Both the position numbers and the translations under genes were made by a program. A stretch of 12,756 nucleotides of DNA, taken from positions 1-12,756 of the forward strand of contig JAGCBE010000206.1 of the NCBI GenBank assembly GCA_017652345.1, given 5' to 3'. Of the stretch, positions 6,616-12,711 are shown piece by piece; position 1 is the stretch's first letter; each line of letters begins with the position of its first letter. Source of the stretch: Methanobrevibacter sp. (GTDB lineage: Archaea > Methanobacteriota > Methanobacteria > Methanobacteriales > Methanobacteriaceae). The notes under the pieces were generated by a model. The model did no database searches. It saw only the letters and a program-made list of their open reading frames with translations, and had not been told where the DNA came from.

Positions 6616-6873
6616 ATGGATATAATTGTTTTAAGTTTAGATAAAGAATTAGATGAACAATATGTTGATGATCTTGCATCTTTGATTGATGAACACTTTT
6701 ATGTAATTGAAGATGATAATTCATGTGAATTACTACGTTTTGTAATTATTGATGCAAAGCATGTAAATATTGAATTCAATGATATTAGTGTTGTTTTACA
6801 AGATACTTTAAAACCACACAAACACGTATCAATCCCAAATAAATATTTATTTAATGTAAAGGTGAAATTATGA
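6616..6873 (+). CDS. Hypothetical acidic small protein
   Basis: This 85-residue protein is rich in Asp/Glu over residues 8-40 (DKELDEQYVDDLASLIDEHF) and ends in a beta-like NKYLFNVKVKL. AAAGGAT lies 6 bases upstream of the ATG. It starts 2 bases after the previous stop and overlaps the next start by 4 bases (ATGA), so it is part of a translationally coupled chain. No recognisable domain or membrane segment. A small acidic early phage protein could mimic DNA or bind a host regulator; nothing in the sequence proves either. Confidence 0.7.
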   Translation: MDIIVLSLDKELDEQYVDDLASLIDEHFYVIEDDNSCELLRFVIIDAKHVNIEFNDISVVLQDTLKPHKHVSIPNKYLFNVKVKL

Positions 6874-7088
6874 AATTAATATATACAATTATGACACAAA
6901 CATTAGAACGCATTGTTATTACTAAATGTGTTGTTGCTAGTGATCTTCAAGACATTGATGCGTTAACTAAAGAAACAAAGAAATTATTGAATCCATCTGT
7001 AAAACCACAATATGAAAAATTTGAAATTATTGGTGGTTGTGAAGATGATTTCAGGTATATGACTTTTGATGAAAGGAATAAAAGATGA
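6870..7088 (+). CDS. Hypothetical small protein
   Basis: This 72-residue protein starts in an ATGA overlap with the preceding stop and ends in an ATGA overlap with the next start. AAAGGTGA provides the ribosome binding site. The N-terminal half looks like a beta strand and helix (MKLIYTIMTQ, then IVITKCVVASDLQDIDAL), followed by a short charged C-terminal part ending FRYMTFDERNKR. No family recognised. Confidence 0.7.
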   Translation: MKLIYTIMTQTLERIVITKCVVASDLQDIDALTKETKKLLNPSVKPQYEKFEIIGGCEDDFRYMTFDERNKR

Positions 7089-7288
7089 AAGCACAATTAA
7101 TTAAAAACGGACTTATCACCAAACAAATGTTTGATATCGTTTCCGTTCATTCTGATAAAAAATATGGTTACTTCGTTGTAACCCAAAAAACATTACATCA
7201 TCAAATTATCACCATTCACAGATTCAGTGATGTTGACTATGTTGTATTGGTAAATCGTGATGGAACAAGAAAGGAAATTCACCAATGA
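7085..7288 (+). CDS. Hypothetical small basic protein
   Basis: This 67-residue protein is coupled by ATGA overlaps on both sides, with GAAAGGAA as ribosome binding site. It looks like a small beta barrel: alternating hydrophobic stretches (MFDIVSVH, YGYFVVTQK, HQIITIHRF, DYVVLVNRDG) separated by short polar turns, and a net positive charge. This would suit a small nucleic-acid-binding or SH3-like fold, but that is a guess from strand pattern alone. Confidence 0.7.
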   Translation: MKAQLIKNGLITKQMFDIVSVHSDKKYGYFVVTQKTLHHQIITIHRFSDVDYVVLVNRDGTRKEIHQ

Positions 7289-7512
7289 CAGAATACATAT
7301 ATAAAACATTTACATCAGGTATGCCAAAAAACAAATATTCTGATAATACATTAAGATTATGTGTTTATGGTACTGCATTTGTTGAATATCATAAAATACA
7401 AGATGATTATACTATAATAGATGTTGAAGAAAATTTTTATGATAATGAAAAAGCAGAAATCAGACAATTAAATGTAACATTAACTTTAGTTAAAAAGGAA
7501 TATATAAACTAA
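7285..7512 (+). CDS. Hypothetical small protein
   Basis: This 75-residue protein starts in an ATGA overlap and ends in a TAATG junction with the next gene. The ribosome binding site AAGAAAGGAAATTC closely matches the module before the capsid and knob genes. It has Tyr-rich beta-like stretches (LRLCVYGTAFVEYH, DDYTIIDVEENFY, LNVTLTLVKKEYIN). No family recognised. Confidence 0.7.
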   Translation: MTEYIYKTFTSGMPKNKYSDNTLRLCVYGTAFVEYHKIQDDYTIIDVEENFYDNEKAEIRQLNVTLTLVKKEYIN

Positions 7513-7616
7513 TGAAAACAAAATATTATGATCCAAAGAATATAAAACCACATAAGGTATTAAAGTTTAAATTACATGCACGTGATTATAATAAAAACAA
7601 AAGGGGGAAAAGATAA
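7512..7616 (+). CDS. Very small basic peptide gene
   Basis: The frame from ATG 7512 to TAA 7616 encodes 34 residues (MKTKYYDPKNIKPHKVLKFK and then a Lys/Arg-rich end, NKNKRGKR), about one third Lys plus Arg. Its ATG shares one base with the preceding TAA (TAATG), and AAAAGGAA lies about 10 bases upstream. Its stop abuts the next ATG (TAAATG). Position within an unbroken coupled chain, with no gap on either side, argues that it is real despite its size. It may bind nucleic acid. Confidence 0.55.
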   Translation: MKTKYYDPKNIKPHKVLKFKLHARDYNKNKRGKR

Positions 7617-7793
7617 ATGGCAACAAAGGTTTATCCACTTCAAGAAGAAATTAACAAAGATTTTCAAGAATCTGCAAAGTTAGTTCAGGCATGTATGGTT
7701 GGCAATAATCCATTAGCACAAGAAATTGCCGATAAATATTTCAATGCTATTACACGCATTAATGATATATGCGTAAATAGAAAAAGATTTTAA
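7617..7793 (+). CDS. Hypothetical small helical protein
   Basis: The frame from ATG 7617 to TAA 7793 encodes 58 residues. It is predominantly helix-forming (YPLQEEINKDFQESAKLVQA, then LAQEIADKYFNAITRINDI) and ends basic (NRKRF). The strong AAAAGGGGGAAAAG Shine-Dalgarno lies inside the end of the preceding 34-codon gene. The start directly follows that gene's stop. It is the last of the seven-gene small cluster. No family recognised; a helical hairpin that dimerises is plausible. Confidence 0.65.
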   Translation: MATKVYPLQEEINKDFQESAKLVQACMVGNNPLAQEIADKYFNAITRINDICVNRKRF

Positions 7794-7811
7794 TGAAAGG
7801 AGAATACAAAA

Positions 7812-8174
7812 ATGAAAATCAAAGTATTAAAATCTAAAAAAACACAATTTCCATCATACTTCACACCTGTTATGATCGTTGTTAAAGGTGAAGAAGAAAA
7901 AGGTGAACAAAAGAAAGGTTTAAAAGTTGTCTTTAGTAAAACTGCAGACAAGAAATTACCTGTTGATTTCAAAGGTGGTATCATTGAAACCAAAGGTGAA
8001 AACGTTAACTTTCCATACGTTTACGAAATCAAAAAATCTGAAGATGGTGAAGATGATTATCCATTCGTTTACATCAAAGATATTGACAATATCACACCAT
8101 TAAAGACACGTGAAAATACCTGCAGATTTTTAGTTGATGAAGAAGAACAATCTGAAACTGAAATCGTTGGTTAG
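7812..8174 (+). CDS. Candidate single-stranded-DNA-binding protein
   Basis: This 120-residue protein follows an AAAGGAG Shine-Dalgarno and sits upstream of the methyltransferase, terminal protein and polymerase genes. It has strand-rich segments with many aromatics (FPSYFTPVMIVVKG 13-26, GLKVVFSK 36-43, FPYVYEIKK 67-75, YPFVYIKDI 83-91). It ends in an acidic tail (VDEEEQSETEIVG). Size, strand/aromatic pattern, acidic C terminus and location match phage SSBs such as phi29 gp5 (124 residues), which coats displaced strands in protein-primed replication. There is no direct sequence match that I can name. A terminator right after the gene would allow high expression relative to the polymerase, as an SSB needs. 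Confidence 0.45.
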   Translation: MKIKVLKSKKTQFPSYFTPVMIVVKGEEEKGEQKKGLKVVFSKTADKKLPVDFKGGIIETKGENVNFPYVYEIKKSEDGEDDYPFVYIKDIDNITPLKTRENTCRFLVDEEEQSETEIVG

Positions 8175-8187
8175 TCATTACTGAAAT

Positions 8188-8222
8188 AGATGCCTATTCA
8201 TTTACGTGGGTAGGCATCTTTT
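8188..8222 (+). terminator. Hairpin terminator/attenuator after the SSB candidate
   Basis: AGATGCCTA (8188-8196) pairs perfectly with TAGGCATCT (8211-8219). The stem extends inward by two wobbles, C-G and A-T to a 6-base loop, and is followed by TTTT (8219-8222). No clear promoter follows before the methyltransferase gene, so the replication genes downstream probably depend on read-through. This would make it an attenuator setting a high SSB-to-polymerase ratio. Confidence 0.8.
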
Positions 8223-8237
8223 AGAAAGAAGAATGTT

Positions 8238-8635
8238 ATGAACATAGATGTGTTTTATTCACGCAATACAGATAATTGGAGAACCCATCATCTTTATATC
8301 AGAAAATGATGAATCAGGGATATTATGATCCATGCCCATTTTTATCAAACTTTGATGGATTACAAATTGATTGGCAAAACAAAAATTTTGTGAATCCACC
8401 ATATAGTAAATTAAAAATATGGGTGCATAAATCCATTGAACAAAGTAAACTGAATAAAGAAGTGATATTGTTGATACCTGCACGAACAGATACACAAGCA
8501 TTCAAACAATTATATGATTATGGTGCACATTTTATTTTCATCACAGGAAGATTGAAATTTAATGATTCAGGTGTTGCCCCATTTCCATCAATGCTTATTA
8601 AATTAGTTGGGGGGGGAAGTCAACATTTGAATTAA
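8238..8635 (+). CDS. Phage DNA N6-adenine methyltransferase (Dam family), apparent -1 frameshift near 8285
   Basis: The body from about 8285 to 8635 matches the small phage adenine-methyltransferase (Dam) family: YYDPCPF, catalytic-type NPPYS, LLIPARTDTQAF, FITGRLKFN and APFPSML, in family order. The family's N-terminal W-x-TP motif is split between frames. ATG 8238, with AGAAAGAAG upstream, gives a peptide ending DNWRT at 8285 and then runs to an early stop. The frame that continues with PSSLYQKMM overlaps it by one base. Adding one C to the CCC at 8284-8286 would restore DNWRTPSSLY. So the gene is either broken by a 1-nt deletion, or this is a sequencing error. A TTG at 8276 could start the second frame but has no ribosome binding site. 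Role if intact: adenine methylation, often protection from host restriction. Confidence 0.8.
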
Positions 8636-8654
8636 TTGAAAGGGAGAAGTTATT

Positions 8655-9266
8655 ATGAATGTTAAAGGTTTGAAAATTACGGATATTCTAAACATTGATT
8701 TAGATACGTTTAATAAATTATCTGAAAGTGAATTACGTGCGATTACTTCACGTTTAGTTAGTGCATCTAACAAACGTATCAGAAGATTAGAAAAACACGA
8801 TATCAATTCACCTGCTTTACAGGGTTTAGGAAAACAAAAAGTGTTTTCCACTAAACTACCAAAAGATACTGCAAAGCAACAAAGGGTGAATCAATTACGT
8901 AGTGAATTTGCACGTTCACGTTCATTTTTAACTTCAGAAACATCTACCATCAGTGGTTATAAAGCATTTGCAAAACGTACAAGAAAACGTATTGCATCTG
9001 AATTACGCATGACAGAAAAACAAGTTGAACAATCACTTGATCTAAACAGATTGTATGACATTCTGCATAAAGCCCAAGAACGTGGTATTATTTCTTCATA
9101 TCGTGGTAGTAAGGGAAGTGTACAAGCACGTAACCAAATTGCCGAAATTTTAATTGAAAATCCAAATGTAGATGAAGATTATTTGCTTGACTATTTTGAA
9201 GAAAATGCAGATGCCTATTATGAACAAGAAGAATTAGAAGATGAAACAGAAGAATTTGATTTATGA
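8655..9266 (+). CDS. Putative genome terminal protein (replication primer)
   Basis: This 203-residue protein lies directly upstream of, and overlaps by 26 bases, the protein-primed DNA polymerase gene, the arrangement of phi29 genes 3 and 2. The terminal protein offers a Ser, Thr or Tyr hydroxyl to prime synthesis and stays bound to the 5' ends. Consistent features are a basic helical middle (SNKRIRRLEK 38-47; KRTRKRIASELR 107-118), a Ser/Thr-rich link (RSRSFLTSETSTISGY 87-102) and a strongly acidic Tyr-containing C terminus (172-203, including DAYYEQEELEDETEEF). It is shorter than phi29 gp3 (266) and I see no clear motif match. The call rests on position, size, charge and the presence of the cognate polymerase. 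GAAAGGGAG precedes the ATG by 9 bases. The priming residue cannot be assigned from sequence. Confidence 0.6.
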   Translation: MNVKGLKITDILNIDLDTFNKLSESELRAITSRLVSASNKRIRRLEKHDINSPALQGLGKQKVFSTKLPKDTAKQQRVNQLRSEFARSRSFLTSETSTISGYKAFAKRTRKRIASELRMTEKQVEQSLDLNRLYDILHKAQERGIISSYRGSKGSVQARNQIAEILIENPNVDEDYLLDYFEENADAYYEQEELEDETEEFDL

Positions 9267-11406
9267 CAAATTTGAATTAATTAATAAATTTGATAAATTA
9301 TCTGATTTCAAAACCTATCTAACTAACTTGAAATATAAAACCATTAAAACAAATAAAGGTATTACATATATCAATCTTTCATGCACGATTGATATTGAAG
9401 TTTCATCATTCTACGATAATGATAAAAACAAAGTTGGATTACCTTATTGTTTCACGTTAGGTATAAACGGACATAGTTATTTAGGTAGAACAAAAGATGA
9501 TCTATTAAATCTATTATCTTTTATCATTAACGTATTTGCGTTATCACAGGATAAAAGATTGATTTTCTACATTCAAAACTTATCGTACGAATTTCAATTT
9601 TTTATGAAACTTTTTAAATGGGTTTCCGTATTTGCTATTAAGAGTAGAACACCTGTAAAGGCAGTAACGTTTGATGGAATTGAATTTAAATGTTCATATC
9701 TTTTAAGTGGTTATTCACTTGAAAAGATTGGTGAACACTTGCAGAAATATAAAGTTTCAAAAATGGTTGGTGATTTAGATTATAGAAAACTACGCACCCC
9801 ATTAACAAAACTATTTCCTAAAGAAAAAGGTTATGTTTTAAATGATGGGTTAGTGGTTATGGCATACATTCAGGAACGAATTGAATCACATGGTAACAAC
9901 ATCACACGCATACCACTAACCAAAACAGGTGAAGTCAGAAGATATTGCAGAAACATGTGTTTATATAATGGTGGTGGAAGTCATAAAAAGTCAGGCAGAA
10001 GTTTTTTAAAATACCACTATTTTATACACAATTTACGTATATTAAGTGTAAATGAATATAAACAACTAAAACGTGCATTTGCAGGTGGTTTTACACATGC
10101 TAATCCACTTGTAGTTGGCAAAGTACAAAAAGATGTTGCATCATACGATTTTACATCTTCATATCCTGCAGTTATGTTATCGGAAAAATACCCAATGACA
10201 AATGGTAAATTAGTTACCATTAAAAGCAAAGAAGAATTTTACAAGTACATCAATCTTTATTGTTGCGTATTTGATGCAACTTTTGAAAATATCCAAAGTA
10301 AATTTTGGTTTGAACATTACATTTCACAATCACATTGTTATTCTTGTTACAATCCTAAAATTGACAATGGCAGATTGATTAGTGCAGATAGTATTTCCAT
10401 CACATTAACTGAACAAGATTACAAGATCATTGAACAAACATATTCATGGGAACATCTACGTATTAAAAACATGCGTGTTTACAAACGTGATTACCTACCA
10501 AAAGAATTTATAATTGCCATTCTTGAATTATATAAAAAGAAAACTGAATTAAAAGATGTTAAAGGAATGGAAGTTGAATATTTACATTCAAAAGAATTGT
10601 TAAATTCTTGTTATGGTATGTGCGTAACCGACATCTGCAGGGAAGAAGTTGAATTTAACGTTGAAAAAGGCACGTGGAAAGAAGAAAAATCAGAAAAGGA
10701 TTATGAACACGATATCCAAAAATACAACGATTCTAAACAACGTTTTCTTGCATATCAATGGGGCATTTGGGTTACTGCATACGCACGTGCTAATTTATGG
10801 AATGGAATATTGGCAATAAAACACGATTATTGTTATTCAGATACCGATTCATTAAAAGTTATTAATGCATCTAAACATCAAGAATATTTTGAACAATACA
10901 ATAAACGCATTATTCAAAAATTATACAAGATGTTAGATCACTACAACTTACCACATGAATTAGTTTCACCAAAAACCATAAAAGGTATTACAAAAACTAT
11001 TGGTTTATGGGATTATGAATTCAACTGCGATTTTAAAACTTTAGGGGCAAAACGTTATGTTATCAAACGTGGTGATGAATACCAAATCACAATTTCAGGA
11101 CTAAACAAAAAAACCACAATGGAATACATGTTAAAAACGCATAAAAATCCATTTACGTTTTTCAAAGATGGTATGTATATCCCATCAACGTATGAAATTG
11201 ATGATAAAATATATGTAGGCACAGGAAAGAATACACACACGTATATTGATGAACAACGTGATGGTATAGTTAAAGATTATCAGGGCAGATATTATGAATA
11301 TCACGTTGAATCATGTGTTCACATGGAAGAATCTGATTATACATTATCACTTGCATCTGAATTTGTTGATTTATTATTACACATAGAAAGGGTAGAATTT
11401 AATTAG
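9241..11406 (+). CDS. Protein-primed family B DNA polymerase with 3'-5' exonuclease
   Basis: This 721-residue enzyme would initiate on the terminal protein and copy the whole genome by strand displacement. Exonuclease motifs: Exo I DIE at 51-53; Exo II NLSYEF at 113-118; Exo III region LNDGLVVMAYIQE, with Asp202 and Tyr209. Polymerase motifs: A, DFTSSYP at 303-309; B, KELLNSCYG at 451-459; C, YSDTDS at 532-537; and the KRY element at 604-606. All key metal-binding aspartates (303, 534, 536) are present. It is longer than phi29 gp2 (about 575); extra sequence lies between motifs A and B and between B and C, where the TPR1 and TPR2 insertions of protein-primed polymerases sit. The start overlaps the terminal protein gene by 26 bases with only a weak GAAG signal, suggesting translational coupling. 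Confidence 0.95.
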   Translation: MKQKNLIYDKFELINKFDKLSDFKTYLTNLKYKTIKTNKGITYINLSCTIDIEVSSFYDNDKNKVGLPYCFTLGINGHSYLGRTKDDLLNLLSFIINVFALSQDKRLIFYIQNLSYEFQFFMKLFKWVSVFAIKSRTPVKAVTFDGIEFKCSYLLSGYSLEKIGEHLQKYKVSKMVGDLDYRKLRTPLTKLFPKEKGYVLNDGLVVMAYIQERIESHGNNITRIPLTKTGEVRRYCRNMCLYNGGGSHKKSGRSFLKYHYFIHNLRILSVNEYKQLKRAFAGGFTHANPLVVGKVQKDVASYDFTSSYPAVMLSEKYPMTNGKLVTIKSKEEFYKYINLYCCVFDATFENIQSKFWFEHYISQSHCYSCYNPKIDNGRLISADSISITLTEQDYKIIEQTYSWEHLRIKNMRVYKRDYLPKEFIIAILELYKKKTELKDVKGMEVEYLHSKELLNSCYGMCVTDICREEVEFNVEKGTWKEEKSEKDYEHDIQKYNDSKQRFLAYQWGIWVTAYARANLWNGILAIKHDYCYSDTDSLKVINASKHQEYFEQYNKRIIQKLYKMLDHYNLPHELVSPKTIKGITKTIGLWDYEFNCDFKTLGAKRYVIKRGDEYQITISGLNKKTTMEYMLKTHKNPFTFFKDGMYIPSTYEIDDKIYVGTGKNTHTYIDEQRDGIVKDYQGRYYEYHVESCVHMEESDYTLSLASEFVDLLLHIERVEFN

Positions 11407-11407
11407 T

Positions 11408-12532
11408 ATGGCAAAGGAAAAATTTTATGAAGTAAGATCATTGATTAGTAGAGTGCCTGATGCACACTACTATGTGATTTTTGGTGAACGTTCAAATGGT
11501 AAAACATTTTCCATTCTTGATTATTGTTTAGAACGTTATTTGAATTATGGTGAAGAATTTGTTTACATCAGAAGATTTGATGAAGATATCAAATTCAAAC
11601 GTGGTAGTAAAGTATTCAAAAACCTAATTGAGAATGACAGAATCAAAAAGTTATCAAAAGGTAAATGGGATTCAGTTTACTATTACGCACAATCGTGGTA
11701 TTTACGTAAAACAAATAAAGAAAATCCAAAAGAAGATATTATTTCTGATACACCATTTGCATACGCAGTTTCATTATCAAGTGAAGAACATGATAAATCA
11801 CTTGCCTATCCTAACGTGCGTAATATCTTCTTTGAAGAATTTTTATCAAGAAAGAATTATTTGAATGATGAATTCGTTACATTTGAAAATACATTATCAA
11901 CGATCATCAGATTACGTGATGATGTTAAAATCTTCATGGCAGGTAACACCATCAATAAATATTCACCATATTTTAGTGAAATGGGTTTAACAAACGTTAA
12001 AAACATGAAAGTTGGCACAACTGATGTATATACGTATGGTGATACAGGATTGAAAGTTGCAGTTGAATTTTCTGATATGCCATCAAAGGATAAACCATCT
12101 AATGTTTACTTTGCATTTAATAATCCAAAACTTGCTATGATTCGTGGTGATGGTGGTGTTTGGGAAATTGATGTTTACCCCCATCTAAAACGTGAAATGA
12201 AGTATGCACCAAAAGATATAATTTACAAATATTACGTTGTTTGGGATAATGATATTTTACAATGTGATATCGTAAAACTTGATGATATGGCATTTACGTT
12301 TGTACATGCCAAAACAACACCAATAAAGGAAGATAACACCAATATTGTTTATTCAACAGAACATAATGCAAAACCAAACTATAAACGCAGGATCATCAAA
12401 CCAACTTGCAAACGTGAAGAAATCATTTTATGGTTTTACAAGAATGAAAAGGTGTTCTACCAATCTAATGAAATTGGTGAAATCATGCGTAATTATCTTG
12501 CATGGTGTAAACGAACACCTATAGAATATTAA
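11408..12532 (+). CDS. DNA packaging (encapsidation) ATPase, phi29 gp16-like
   Basis: This 374-residue ATPase would form the ring motor that pumps DNA through the portal. It has Walker A GERSNGKT at 26-33, Walker B NIFFEEF at 139-145 with adjacent acidic residues, and GNTINKYSPYF from 179, a conserved coupling-motif region in this family. It is somewhat longer than phi29 gp16 (332). The C-terminal half (about 210-374) is strand-rich with a basic end, as expected for the domain after the motor core; nuclease residues cannot be judged by eye. The ATG at 11408 comes 1 base after the polymerase stop. The nearest Shine-Dalgarno, GAAAGGG (11386-11392), is an unusually long 15 bases upstream, so translation may rely on coupling. 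Unlike in phi29, the gene lies in the replication operon. Confidence 0.9.
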   Translation: MAKEKFYEVRSLISRVPDAHYYVIFGERSNGKTFSILDYCLERYLNYGEEFVYIRRFDEDIKFKRGSKVFKNLIENDRIKKLSKGKWDSVYYYAQSWYLRKTNKENPKEDIISDTPFAYAVSLSSEEHDKSLAYPNVRNIFFEEFLSRKNYLNDEFVTFENTLSTIIRLRDDVKIFMAGNTINKYSPYFSEMGLTNVKNMKVGTTDVYTYGDTGLKVAVEFSDMPSKDKPSNVYFAFNNPKLAMIRGDGGVWEIDVYPHLKREMKYAPKDIIYKYYVVWDNDILQCDIVKLDDMAFTFVHAKTTPIKEDNTNIVYSTEHNAKPNYKRRIIKPTCKREEIILWFYKNEKVFYQSNEIGEIMRNYLAWCKRTPIEY

Positions 12533-12549
12533 TGTAGAACGTATCACGT

Positions 12550-12558
12550 TGCTATACT
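12550..12558 (+). promoter_or_regulatory. Possible extended -10 promoter at the right end
   Basis: TGCTATACT (12550-12558) is an extended -10 element (TG-n plus TATACT, 5 of 6). No good -35 lies 16-18 bp upstream. Transcription would start near 12564-12566, in the hairpin described in the next entry, and could make a short untranslated RNA of about 45-50 bases. It may be chance. Confidence 0.25.
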
Positions 12559-12610
12559 AAAACATCATTGTGAAAGAAGTTGAAATACACTATCTGAAGA
12601 TGATGTTTTT
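12559..12610 (+). terminator. Hairpin terminator of the rightward operon
   Basis: AAAACATCAT (12559-12568) pairs perfectly with ATGATGTTTT (12600-12609) over 10 bp, enclosing a 31-base loop with little inner pairing, and the 3' arm runs into TTTTTATTTT (12606-12615). Placement 26 bases after the ATPase stop and before the ITR fits a transcription terminator. The large loop and AT-rich stem make it weaker than those at 6275 and 8188. Confidence 0.55.
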
Positions 12611-12621
12611 ATTTTGTTCAT

Positions 12622-12638
12622 TTTATCCTACATTTTGC
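12622..12638. repeat. Direct repeat abutting the right ITR
   Basis: TTTATCCTACATTTTGC matches 70-85 with one extra T, in the same orientation. It ends exactly where the right ITR begins at 12639. Confidence 0.75.
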
Positions 12639-12711
12639 TAAACCTATTCCCCCACCCATTGTCAACAAATGTTTACACACAACCGATTTCGGACACCTAT
12701 GTAAAGGAAAG
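12639..12711. repeat. Right inverted terminal repeat (ITR)
   Basis: Exact reverse complement of 1-73. Together with the left copy it shows a linear genome with inverted ends, the expected replication origins for the terminal protein and polymerase encoded at 8655-11406. Its TTGACA (minus strand, 12665-12660) points leftward but no -10 follows. Confidence 0.95.

Noticed and set aside
8276..8278. TTG as the genuine methyltransferase start
   Set aside because: No Shine-Dalgarno precedes it, while the upstream frame has one and encodes the missing half of the W-x-TP motif.
8280..8290. Programmed -1 ribosomal frameshift in the methyltransferase gene
   Set aside because: The codons AGA-ACC-CAT do not form a classic slippery heptamer and no downstream pseudoknot was evident; a 1-nt indel is simpler, though not disproved.
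168..12532. Reassignment of a stop codon (TGA as Trp, or TAG/TAA as sense)
   Set aside because: TGA, TAA and TAG each end genes at sensible junctions and TGG is used for Trp in conserved positions.
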